Shown piece after piece: positions 7,228 to 16,137 of a DNA stretch of 24,745 bases. Source of the stretch: Desulfoferula sp040751985 (GTDB lineage: Bacteria; Desulfobacterota; Desulfarculia; Desulfarculales; Desulfarculaceae). Made by a program: the position numbers and the translations under genes. The notes beneath the pieces are model-generated. The model did no database searches. It saw only the letters and a list, made by a program, of their open reading frames with translations, and was not told the origin of the DNA. Within the stretch, counting starts at the first letter, position 1. Each line of letters starts with the position of its first letter. Location of the stretch: positions 1 to 24,745 of the forward strand of contig JBFMFU010000058.1 of the NCBI GenBank assembly GCA_040751985.1. Direction: 5' to 3'.

Positions 7228-9072
7228 CTAACTCTCCCTTGCTTTTTCTGGGGCCAGCGGCAGGGTGAAGGTAAAGGTGGAGCCCTTGCCTGGTTCGGAG
7301 TCCACCCAGATGGTCCCGTGATGGGCCCTCACCAGCTCCTTGCAGAGGGCGAGCCCCAGGCCGCTGCCGCCCAGGTGCTCGCCGTGGTCCAGCTTGACGA
7401 ATTTTTCGAATATGCGGGTCTGCTCCCCCAGGGGGATGCCGCTCCCATCGTCGGAGACCCACACGCGCAAGCTATTGGCCGCATGCTCCGCGCCCACGCG
7501 TACATGCCCGCCCGCACGGGTGTAGCGCAGGGCATTGCCGATCAGGTTGGTGAGCACCCAGGTGATCTTGTGGGGGTCGGCCCAGGCCGCGGGCAGCTCC
7601 TCCGGCACCTGGCTGGCAAGCTCGACCCCCTTTTCCCTTGCCTGTGGCGCCAGAACCGCCACGGCCTCCTTGGCGATCCGATGAATCGCGACCGGGGCAA
7701 AATCCATCTTCAGGCGCCCCGACTCCAGGCGGGAGAAGTCCAGCAGATCGTTGACCAGGGTTTGCAGGCGCCTGGCCTCCTCGGCCGCCGCCTCCAAAAG
7801 CTGGGTTTCGGACTGATCCAGCTTCCCCCTTGCCTTCTCTTGCAGGCTACCGATGCTCAAGATCATGCTGGTCAGCGGGGTGCGCAGCTCGTGAGAGGCG
7901 GTCATCACGAAATCGGTCTTCAGGCGGTCCAGCTCCTTGAGCTTGGTCACGTCTTGGAAGAGCACCACCGTGCCCACCAAGCGGCCCGCCTCGGTCAGGG
8001 CGCGGGTGACCGAGACCTGGAAATGCCGCGGACGGCCCTGCTGCTCGCTGCTGACCATCAGGTGCGGAGCGTCCTGCGCCGGCTCTCCCTCGCTGGCTTG
8101 CCTTATTTGTTCGTACAGGTCGTGGTTGCGTACCAACTCCAAAACATGTTTGCCGAGGGCGTTGGCCGGGTCGATGTCCAGGGCCAGCCCGGCGGCCGGG
8201 TTGATTCCCAGGACCTTTTGCTCCTTGTCCACCACCAGCACGCCATCGGCCACGCTTTGCAGGACGGCTTCGCTGCGTCTCTTCTCCGCTATCAACTGGC
8301 CCACATTGAGTTCATGAAAGCCCTTCAGCTTGCGGGCCATCTCCATGAAGTTCCGGGCCAGCCGGCCCAACTCGTCTCCGCCCGGGTGGGAAATGTTCAC
8401 CTCGTAATTGCCCGCGGCGATCTCGGTGGCGGCGACGGTCATTTGGCGCAGCGGCTTCACCAGCAGCGCCGTCAGCCACAGGCTAAAAAACAGGCCGACC
8501 AGCACTGCGCCGCATCCTATGGCCGCCGTGGACCAGACCGCCCGGTGGGCCAAGGCTCCGGCCCGCTCGGAGAAGTCGAACATATTCTTCTCGTTCATCT
8601 CCCTTAGGTTGGCGCACTCGGTCCGCACCGTTTTGAAGAGAGGGAACAGGGTCTGGTGATAAAAGGGAATGAACTGGTGTCGGTCGGTCAGGCTGAGGCC
8701 CCGCAAACGGGAAAAGCCGGTCAGGTAAGCAGTGTATCCCTGCTCCAGGCGCTGCAGGAGCTCTCTTTCGCCGGCGATGGTGATGTTGCCCTTGGCCCTG
8801 CCCAGCCACTGTAGAAATTGCGATTCATGGGTGCGGAACTGCACCAGGCCCTCCTCCGCCAGCCCCAAGCCCATAAGCAGGATGGCGCTGTCCTGGCGCT
8901 CCAGGGCCCCGGTCATGCTCTCGGCGGCCAGGATGCTGAGGTAGTTCTCCTTGAGGATCCGGTCGGTGGCAGTGCCCAGGCGCCAGAGGTTGCTCACCGC
9001 CCAGACGCACACCATTACCACCAGGGCCAGGGCCACCCCGTTGCCGGCCAGAATCTTGTGGCGCAGGGACAT
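7228..9072 (-). CDS. Membrane sensor histidine kinase (KinB-like: helical sensor, HAMP, PAS, HisKA, HATPase)
   Basis: 614 aa. Order: first membrane helix (about 8-28), a helical periplasmic sensor (30-175), second membrane helix (180-205), HAMP (205-255), PAS (265-375), HisKA with phospho-acceptor H394 in SHELRTPL, and HATPase with N-box N513, DDGSGI (541-546) and GGSGLGL (568-574). All catalytic motifs are intact. The layout matches Pseudomonas KinB. The sensor start (RILKENYLSILAA, 38-50) closely resembles the same stretch in the kinase at 13252-14790. GGAG lies 8 nt before the ATG. It sits between ktrA and the receiver-TPR gene, which is probably its cognate partner. Its stimulus is unknown; potassium or osmotic status is only suggested by context. 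Confidence 0.93.
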   Translation of the reverse strand: MSLRHKILAGNGVALALVVMVCVWAVSNLWRLGTATDRILKENYLSILAAESMTGALERQDSAILLMGLGLAEEGLVQFRTHESQFLQWLGRAKGNITIAGERELLQRLEQGYTAYLTGFSRLRGLSLTDRHQFIPFYHQTLFPLFKTVRTECANLREMNEKNMFDFSERAGALAHRAVWSTAAIGCGAVLVGLFFSLWLTALLVKPLRQMTVAATEIAAGNYEVNISHPGGDELGRLARNFMEMARKLKGFHELNVGQLIAEKRRSEAVLQSVADGVLVVDKEQKVLGINPAAGLALDIDPANALGKHVLELVRNHDLYEQIRQASEGEPAQDAPHLMVSSEQQGRPRHFQVSVTRALTEAGRLVGTVVLFQDVTKLKELDRLKTDFVMTASHELRTPLTSMILSIGSLQEKARGKLDQSETQLLEAAAEEARRLQTLVNDLLDFSRLESGRLKMDFAPVAIHRIAKEAVAVLAPQAREKGVELASQVPEELPAAWADPHKITWVLTNLIGNALRYTRAGGHVRVGAEHAANSLRVWVSDDGSGIPLGEQTRIFEKFVKLDHGEHLGGSGLGLALCKELVRAHHGTIWVDSEPGKGSTFTFTLPLAPEKARES

Positions 9073-9092
9073 GCGAGCTTCTCCGGCTTCTC

Positions 9093-9758
9093 TTACTCCA
9101 GCCCGCTGACCTTCTTTATGTCCTCCTGCCGGCCCACCATGATGAGCACATCGCTGTCCTTGATGAGGAACTCCGCCGGCGGAAGCATCACGAAGTTGTC
9201 GGGCACCGTCTCTTTCACGGCGATGACGTAGATATTGAAATGGGCCCTCAGGTTCAACTGGGCCAGGGTCTTGCCCACGAAGGAGCGGGGCGGAGCGATC
9301 TGGAGAAGGCTGTAGCCCTTCTCCAGGGGAAGGAAGTCAATCATGTTGGGCGTGGAGAGGCCTTGGGCGATGCGTATGGCCATGGACTTCTCCGGCTCAA
9401 TGAGCTCTCGGGCCCCCACCCGGGAGAGTATCTTGCCGTGGTCTTCGTTCACCGCCTTGGTGAGGATGTTCTTCACCCCCAGTTCGCCAAGGTAGAGGGT
9501 GATCAAAATGCTCTTGCCGGTGTCCGAGCCGGTGCTCACCACGGCGGCATCCATCTCCTCCGGCGCCAGGGCAGCCAGCTTTTCCTTGTCGGTGGCGTCC
9601 AATACGATGGCTTCGGTGCAGAACTCGGCCATGCGCTGCACCCGTTCTTGTTCGCGATCCAAGGCGATGACTTCGTGGCCTTCCTGAAAAAGGGTCTTGG
9701 CCGCATGGAAGCCGAACTTGCCCAGGCCTATGATTAGAAATCTCTTGCGCTTAGCCAT
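9093..9758 (-). CDS. ktrA: KtrA-type RCK regulator of potassium uptake
   Basis: 221 aa. An intact Rossmann loop GLGKFG (11-16) and acidic ALDRE after the second strand mark the TrkA-N domain (about 1-125). A TrkA-C domain follows (about 140-218), with the VGKTLAQLNLR stretch typical of the family. KtrA forms an octameric ring that opens KtrB with ATP and closes it with ADP. The ktrB stop lies 2 nt upstream of this ATG, so the two are coupled and form a complete KtrAB Na+-dependent K+ uptake system. It is clearly distinct from the two RCK genes further along the operon. Confidence 0.93.
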   Translation of the reverse strand: MAKRKRFLIIGLGKFGFHAAKTLFQEGHEVIALDREQERVQRMAEFCTEAIVLDATDKEKLAALAPEEMDAAVVSTGSDTGKSILITLYLGELGVKNILTKAVNEDHGKILSRVGARELIEPEKSMAIRIAQGLSTPNMIDFLPLEKGYSLLQIAPPRSFVGKTLAQLNLRAHFNIYVIAVKETVPDNFVMLPPAEFLIKDSDVLIMVGRQEDIKKVSGLE

Positions 9759-9760
9759 GA

Positions 9761-11122
9761 TTACCCCAACATGATTTTTTCTTCGGCGTAGTGGAAGCCT
9801 GCGATTTTTTCACCGTTGCCGCGGAGTAGCAAGTAGGTGAAGGTCGACACTCCCAGCCGGCCGACCAGCATCAAGATCACGATTAAGCCCTTGCCAACGG
9901 TGCTCAGACCAGGCGTGACCCCCATGGAAAGGCCCACGGTGCCAAAGGCGGAAACCACCTCAAACAGGTAGGCCAGAAAGGGCCGGCGCCCCTCCTCTCC
10001 GCCAAGCCCCGGCTGCTGAACCACCAGGACCGCGAAGAGCAGCAAGGCGATCAGCCACCCGGAGAGCAGGAAAAGGGAAACCGCCTTGCCCATGGTTTCC
10101 CGGGGGATGGTCTTTTTGAACACGTTCACCTTTTGGTCGCCCCGCAGACGGCCCAGGGTGTACAGCCCCAACATGGCCAGGGTGGTGGTCTTGATGCCTC
10201 CTCCGCAAGAGCCCGGCGAGGCCCCGATGAACATCAAAAAAATGACAAAGGCCAGGGTGGCGGTGCTCAGAGAGGCGATATCCACGGTGTTGAAGCCGGC
10301 GGTACGCGCGGTAATGGACTGGAACAGCGCGGACAGCCAGAATTCCTGGGACCAGAACGCCTCTCGCGAGGGGCCCCTTTCCAGAAAAGCGAACGCCAGC
10401 GCGCCCGCCACGATGAGCACGGCGGTGGTGAGGACAACGACCTTGGTGTGAACCGAGACCCGGCGGGCTTTGTGCCTGCGGCGCAGGCGCAAATAGAGCT
10501 CGTAAACCACGGGAAAACCTATGCCGCCCAGCACGATGAGCCCGCCCACGGTGAGATTGAGAAGCAATGATCCGCGGTAGGCCATGAAGCTGTCGGCAAA
10601 CAGGGAAAAGCCCGCATTGCAGAACGCCGAAATGGAATGGAATGCGGCCAGGTACAGGGCGCGCCCGAGAGGGTTGTCCGTCTGGAAATGCCAAAACAGC
10701 AGGGCGGCCCCCGCCAGCTCCGCCAGCAGAGTGAAGATCAACACCGACTTGACCAGATCATAAATGTCCCGCCGGGGCGTATGGGCGAACACGTCTTGCA
10801 TGGCCAGGCGATGCTTGAAGGGCACCCGCTTGCCGATAAACAGGAACAGCGACACGGATACGGTCATGATGCCCAGGCCGCCCAACTGGATCAGGGCCAG
10901 GATGATCAACTGCCCCGCCAGGGTGAAGTGGCTCCCTGTGTCCACCACTATCAGGCCGGTCACGCACACCGCGCTGGTGGCGGTGAAAACCGCATCGATC
11001 ACGGCCATCCGCCCTGAAACGGTGCTGAAGGGCATCAGGAGCACCATGGCGCCCAACACGATCACCAGGCAGTAGCTCAGCAGGAGCAGGGTGGCGGGGC
11101 TGGCTCGGCGTAATCTGTTCAA
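9761..11122 (-). CDS. ktrB: KtrB-type potassium uptake membrane subunit
   Basis: 453 aa if started at the TTG at 11122. That start lies 10 nt after the stop of the preceding gene and has AGAGG 7 nt upstream. The frame stays open to an ATG at 11224, but that would overlap the preceding gene by 92 nt and add a basic tail unlike KtrB. Four pore segments are visible: AVCVTGL (about 51-57), FCNAGFS (167-173), RTAGFNT (273-279) and FGTVGLS (393-399), plus the gate-loop region GGGIKTTT (about 307-314). The gene is followed 2 nt later by ktrA. KtrB is the K+-translocating dimeric membrane protein of the Ktr system. Confidence 0.92.
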   Translation of the reverse strand: MNRLRRASPATLLLLSYCLVIVLGAMVLLMPFSTVSGRMAVIDAVFTATSAVCVTGLIVVDTGSHFTLAGQLIILALIQLGGLGIMTVSVSLFLFIGKRVPFKHRLAMQDVFAHTPRRDIYDLVKSVLIFTLLAELAGAALLFWHFQTDNPLGRALYLAAFHSISAFCNAGFSLFADSFMAYRGSLLLNLTVGGLIVLGGIGFPVVYELYLRLRRRHKARRVSVHTKVVVLTTAVLIVAGALAFAFLERGPSREAFWSQEFWLSALFQSITARTAGFNTVDIASLSTATLAFVIFLMFIGASPGSCGGGIKTTTLAMLGLYTLGRLRGDQKVNVFKKTIPRETMGKAVSLFLLSGWLIALLLFAVLVVQQPGLGGEEGRRPFLAYLFEVVSAFGTVGLSMGVTPGLSTVGKGLIVILMLVGRLGVSTFTYLLLRGNGEKIAGFHYAEEKIMLG

Positions 11123-11132
11123 AGCGCGGCCT

Positions 11133-11744
11133 CTAATCCGTCTCGCGCCTGGCTGCCGCCGCCGGGTGGTGTGGATCCAGAAAATAGGGACAATTGCGGT
11201 GCTCGCTCTCCTGGCAAAGGTCATGCAGCGTCTTGCGCCCCAGCACCATCCGGTTTCGGTAGGCTCCGCAGACGCACATCTCTCTGCCGCCTTCCACCGG
11301 CAAATAGTTCAGGTGCGGGCATATCTCACGCAAGACCTCCTCCACGCGCAACCACGGCTCACACGCGAAGCCGGGGGCCGACAGGAGCGTGGACAGAAGG
11401 GGCTGGTTCGCAGCGGGAAATGAGACCCAGCAAACCGCCGCCTGCTGCAGACCGGCCAGCACCTCCCGGTGGCGTTCGGGCAACAGGCAACCCAAGGGCA
11501 CGCTCTTGGTGGCCGGACTGCGGCGCAGAACGGCGCACAGCTCCAGCAGGGTTGACCTTTCCTGCGCGCTCGACCATTCCAGAAAGACCGCCAGCCGACC
11601 GGGGTCGCCTTCCAGGGCGCGGGCCAGAAATGCAATGGGGCTGGCTAACGCCTCCAGGCTTGCCACCCCCTGCCAGGCGGGCAAGGGGTCGCGCTTGTAG
11701 ATCATCAGCGGTTTCTGGGCAGTCTCAGGCACAGGCATAACCAC
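11133..11744 (-). CDS. Unknown protein: degenerate receiver-like domain plus Cys-rich C-terminus
   Basis: 203 aa, starting at a GTG (11744) with GGAGG 6 nt upstream; an ATG two codons later is spaced less well. I do not recognise a named family. Residues about 50-112 follow the pattern of a response-regulator receiver: VFLEW (51-57), LLELCAVLRRSP, KSVPLGCLLP, then AAVCWVSFP. The phospho-acceptor position holds Glu56 and the usual Thr and Lys are missing, so it would be a non-phosphorylatable pseudo-receiver. Residues 128-187 carry C128, C142, C157, C159, C177 and C185 with nearby His residues, suggesting a bound metal or Fe-S cluster. It is the first gene of the potassium operon, behind the candidate sigma-54 promoter and 10 nt before ktrB. 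A regulatory or redox role is inferred only. Confidence 0.75.
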   Translation of the reverse strand: MVMPVPETAQKPLMIYKRDPLPAWQGVASLEALASPIAFLARALEGDPGRLAVFLEWSSAQERSTLLELCAVLRRSPATKSVPLGCLLPERHREVLAGLQQAAVCWVSFPAANQPLLSTLLSAPGFACEPWLRVEEVLREICPHLNYLPVEGGREMCVCGAYRNRMVLGRKTLHDLCQESEHRNCPYFLDPHHPAAAARRETD

Positions 11745-11804
11745 CGTTCGCCTCCAAGGGTTCCCGCGTTGCGCCGCAAGGGGGCCGTCTTGCCGCTCAG
11801 GCAG

Positions 11805-11820
11805 TGCATCAGGCGGGCCA
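11805..11820 (-). promoter_or_regulatory. Candidate sigma-54 (-24/-12) promoter of the potassium operon
   Basis: The minus strand reads TGGCCCGCCTGATGCA. Ten of the twelve defined bases of TGGCACG-N4-TTGCW match, and the essential GG and GC are separated by exactly 10 nt. A start near 11794 would leave a leader of about 50 nt before the first gene. The neighbouring upstream gene encodes a sigma-54 activator. Confidence 0.55.
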
Positions 11821-11903
11821 GGTTGTAATTGATTAGCTATGTAGAAGCGTTGGCGGCGGGTTATTGCCTGCGGGGAGAGCCGAAGCTATTTTTCCCCTGA
11901 ATA

Positions 11904-11925
11904 TTGCAATAAATTGGTCCTGCAA
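11904..11925. promoter_or_regulatory. Possible upstream activator site (dyad TTGCA-N12-TGCAA)
   Basis: TTGCA (11904-11908) and TGCAA (11921-11925) form a dyad with a 12-nt AT-rich spacer. It lies about 95 bp upstream of the sigma-54 -24 element, a usual distance for an enhancer-binding protein. It could instead be a weak 3' hairpin of the regulator gene, which ends at 11937. Confidence 0.3.
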
Positions 11926-11936
11926 AATGCACGAAA

Positions 11937-13251
<1,315 letters not shown>

Positions 13252-13274
<23 letters not shown>

Positions 13275-14790
13275 GGCCGCCGCCCGCATGAATGGGAATC
13301 CAGAAGGTGAAGGTGGTGCCCTGGTTGGGCTCGCTGCTTACGCTTATATCACCGGCATGCTGTTCAATGATTTCTTTCACGATGGCCAGACCCAGCCCGA
13401 TGGTGCCCGTGGCCTCGCGCTCGGAAAACTGGGCGTAGCGATCAAATACGTGGGGCAGATATTTGGGGTCTATGCCCGTGCCGGTGTCTCGGCAGGTGAA
13501 TATTATGCTGTCGGCTCGTCTGGCCACCTCCAGGTTGATCCGCCCACCCTGAGGGGTGAAGCGAAGGGCATTGCCCACTAGGTTGGTGATCACCCAAGGG
13601 AAGCGGAAGGAGTCCATGGAAACCTTGGGCAGATCGGACTGGATGTGGATGATGAGATTAACCCCCTTCTCTTCCGCCTGCAGCGTCAGCGGCTTGAGGC
13701 ACTTGCGCACCATGTCCGCAACGTCGAGCTTCTCCTTGGGCCGAGGCTCTGCCATTGACTCCAGGCGTGAAACGTCAACCAGCTCGTTGGCCAAGGCCGC
13801 CAGGCGAGAGCAGTCTTCCTGCGCCGTGTCCAACAACTGCGCGTACTTCTCCGGCAGATCGCCTCGAATTTTCTTGGCCAGCACGCCGATGCTCATGGAA
13901 AGAGAAGTCATCGGCGTCTTGAGTTGATGTGATAGCTCGGCGATAAAGCGGCTCTTGGCCTGCTCCGCGGCCCGGACTTTGGCCTTTTCAGCGTTCAGTA
14001 TCTCCAGGTTGCTCTGGTCGTACTCCCGCAGGCGCTCAAAGAGACGATTGAACTCGGTGGTGAGGAAGCCAATTTCGTCTCGGCTGACAACTGGGAACTC
14101 AGGGTATTCTTGGCCGTCTTTCTTGACCCCCGCCAGGCCGCGCGCCAAATGGACCAGCGGCTTTGAGATGCGGCGGGAAATCAAAAGGCTAAAGCCCAGC
14201 ACGAAGAATATGGCGATTATGAGCAGAGAGATGGAATAGCTTTTTGCCCTTTCGGCCAGGCGTCTGGTTTCCTGGTCGGCCCGTTTCATAGCTTGTTCAT
14301 TGATGACGATGAGTCTGTTTAAGTGTGCGGTCAGCCTGCCCTGCAGATCGAACAAGGCGCGGTAGTTGTCTTTTGGCCAAGGGGCTCCGGCCGCCAAGGA
14401 TCGTCGGAAGGACGCAAAAAGTCGTTCATAGTTGGGCCGTAGTTGGGCTATGCGCGACACTACCTGCCCCTCCCCCACCTCGGTGATGTTGTTCTGGCAT
14501 ATATTGATCAGCCGGGCCAATTCCCCTGGGTCGTCATCCGCGCTCAAGCCCCCACCCGCCACTCCCCACAGGGACTGGGCCATAAAATTCTGCCTTGCCT
14601 GCAGCACTTGGCTTATTCGGTAAGCGGCCTCAATGCTCTTATAGTTCTTGGCCAGAATCGTGTCCGCCGACCGGCCCAAGGCGCTCAGGTTCACGTAGTC
14701 CAGATAGATCACCACCATCAGGATGGCGGCCGGCACCACGATGCCGCAAAACAGCTTGGTCCGTATGGAAAAGCGGAGTCTCCCGTACAT
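13252..14790 (-). CDS. Membrane sensor histidine kinase (KinB-like, without PAS)
   Basis: 512 aa. Membrane helices at about 12-30 and 185-205 flank a helical periplasmic sensor. HAMP (206-258), a coiled linker, HisKA with phospho-acceptor H288 in SHQLKTPM, and HATPase with N407 in the N-box, DTGTGI (435-440) and TIGLGLA (463-469) follow. There is no PAS domain, unlike the kinase at 7228-9072. Their sensor starts share the pattern ILxxNYxSIxAA, so the two inputs are probably related. The stop overlaps the response-regulator start by 23 nt. AGGGG precedes the ATG at 14790. It presumably phosphorylates the adjacent sigma-54 activator. The signal is unknown. Confidence 0.93.
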
Positions 14791-15113
14791 GAGTACACCC
14801 CTGGATTTCTAGCTGGCCTATTAAGGATATTGGCATGGGCAGCGCGGAGCAAATAGAATCGCGGTTGGCCTTGGTGTCCGGATTCTACGCCATTGCGCAG
14901 GGGCGCCCGGAGAATAGTTCCCGCCTATCCCCAGGCCTGCCCCCGACTTGTTCAGCCAGGTAGCGTTCCCGGGCCACCGCGCCCTCCCCCCTGCCGGCCC
15001 GACATCCCTCCTGAAAATACACCTAGTTCCAGAACCTTACATGGGCTTCCCGCCAAGGGGTAAGGTAAGGGCCCGGCAAGTCGGCTCATAACCGCCGGCA
15101 GAACTATTCGCCC

Positions 15114-15143
15114 GCGCCGCCGCCGGCCAGTCGGCGGCGGCGC
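15114..15143. repeat. GC-rich perfect 12-bp hairpin
   Basis: GCGCCGCCGCCG (15114-15125) pairs exactly with CGGCGGCGGCGC (15132-15143) across a 6-nt loop. It lies between divergent promoters and has no T-tract on either side, so it is not an obvious terminator. It may insulate the two transcription units. Confidence 0.6.
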
Positions 15144-15230
15144 AGGAGGACGGCCACACTAAAATAGTAATCAATCCAAACAGTTTTATCGTATAGCCCC
15201 AAATAATCGCTTTGAATAAAAAGTTTTTTA

Positions 15231-15260
15231 TTGACAGGGGGCAATGGGCAAAATTATAGT
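15231..15260 (+). promoter_or_regulatory. Sigma-70-type promoter of the IclR gene
   Basis: Consensus -35 TTGACA (15231-15236), an 18-nt spacer and -10 TATAGT (15255-15260, five of six consensus bases). A transcript would start near 15267, about 24 nt before the preferred ATG. Confidence 0.65.
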
Positions 15261-15261
15261 A

Positions 15262-15280
15262 TGCATAAATGAATTATGCA
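15262..15280 (+). promoter_or_regulatory. Palindromic operator overlapping the IclR transcription start
   Basis: TGCATAAATGAATTATGCA has perfect 7-bp arms (15262-15268 and 15274-15280) around a 5-nt centre. It begins 1 nt after the -10 box and covers the predicted +1. This position and size fit an autorepressor site for an IclR-type dimer. Confidence 0.55.
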
Positions 15281-15290
15281 GAGTGAAATT

Positions 15291-16052
15291 ATGACCGAGG
15301 AAAAGCACCCCAGATACTTTGTGTACTCCCTGGAAAAGGGCCTGGCCGTTTTGGGCGCCTTTGCCAAGCAGGGAACCCACCTTACCCTGAGCGAAATCGC
15401 CCAGGCCATTGACATGGTTCCGCCAACCGCCTCCCGCTATGTCCGGACCTTGGAAGACCTGGGCTACCTGGTGCGCGACCCCAAAACCAGAAGCTACAGC
15501 CTTTCGGTCAAGATTCTCAGCATAGGATTCGGCTTCATTGAAAACCTGGACATCCGGCATCGCGTCTCATCCCATTTGCTGGAGATGACCAAGCAGCTCA
15601 ATGTGAACACCGCCTGCACCATCTTGGACCAGACCGAGGTGGTCTACATTGAGCGCTTCCGTTCCAACTCCTTGGTGACTCTGAACCTGACCGTGGGCTC
15701 TCGCTTGCCGGCTTATTGCACGGCCCAAGGCCGGGCCATCCTGGCCTTTTTGGACCCGCGCGAGGCCAAGCAAATAATCGAGGCCTCGGATATCAAGGCC
15801 CACACTCCTTACACCATCACCGACCGGAAGCTCTTGCTGAAGAAACTGGCCGAGGTCAGGGAAAAAGGTCTTGCCTTTAACCAGCAGGAGCTGGTCATGG
15901 GCCAGGCAGCCATAGCCGCTCCCATTATGAAGGGCCAGGAGGTCGAGGGCTCCTTTGGCGCCTCCTTCCCGGTGGAGTTTTTGGAGCGCAAGGGATTCTT
16001 GGAGGGAATTCAAAACAAGATAAGGGGCATCTCCGAGCAGGTTAACTTGTAG
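15291..16052 (+). CDS. IclR-family transcriptional regulator
   Basis: 253 aa from the ATG at 15291. An in-frame ATG at 15276 is rejected because it lies inside the operator palindrome, about 9 nt from the predicted transcription start. Residues about 8-70 form the winged helix: SLEKGLAVLGAF, LSEIAQAIDMVPPTASRYVRTLEDLGYL. Residues 85-250 form the GAF-like IclR effector domain, with LPAYCTAQGRAILAF and the terminal GAAIAAPI-like segment (QAAIAAPI). IclR proteins sense aromatic or aliphatic acids. The TTT transporter genes begin 85 nt downstream on the same strand, so this is the likely regulator of the catabolic cluster. The ligand cannot be inferred. Confidence 0.92.
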   Translation: MTEEKHPRYFVYSLEKGLAVLGAFAKQGTHLTLSEIAQAIDMVPPTASRYVRTLEDLGYLVRDPKTRSYSLSVKILSIGFGFIENLDIRHRVSSHLLEMTKQLNVNTACTILDQTEVVYIERFRSNSLVTLNLTVGSRLPAYCTAQGRAILAFLDPREAKQIIEASDIKAHTPYTITDRKLLLKKLAEVREKGLAFNQQELVMGQAAIAAPIMKGQEVEGSFGASFPVEFLERKGFLEGIQNKIRGISEQVNL

Positions 16053-16082
16053 GCCCTTTGATAGCCGGCCTTGGCAAGTATG

Positions 16083-16117
16083 GGTGCCGTCTTGGCAGCC
16101 AGCGGTTTTTCTTGTTT
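16083..16117 (+). terminator. Weak terminator or attenuator-like hairpin between IclR and tctC
   Basis: GGTGCC (16083-16088) pairs with GGCAGCC (16094-16100) with one bulged base and a 5-nt loop. After AGCGG comes the T-rich run TTTTTCTTGTTT (16106-16117). The stem is short, so termination is probably partial at best. Confidence 0.35.
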
Positions 16118-16137
16118 AAGCGAAAGGGAGGAGAGGG

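Larger units (their letters stand above)
14791..15290. other. Divergent intergenic region between the kinase operon and the IclR gene
   Basis: About 500 bp. The kinase-proximal 300 bp is GC-rich with no convincing gene. A strong hairpin lies at 15114-15143. The 15160-15290 part is AT-rich and holds the IclR promoter and operator. A minus-strand promoter for the kinase gene could not be fixed. Confidence 0.6.

Noticed and set aside
6544..8607. Long open frame on the plus strand (687 codons), antisense to the receiver-TPR and kinase genes.
   Set aside because: A GC-rich shadow frame: its translation has no recognisable domains, while the opposite strand encodes complete, well-conserved proteins.
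16069..16087. A TGGCAAG...TGCC stretch on the plus strand before tctC, resembling a sigma-54 promoter.
   Set aside because: The GG to GC spacing is 11 nt, and no activator binding site or sigma-54 regulator adjoins it.
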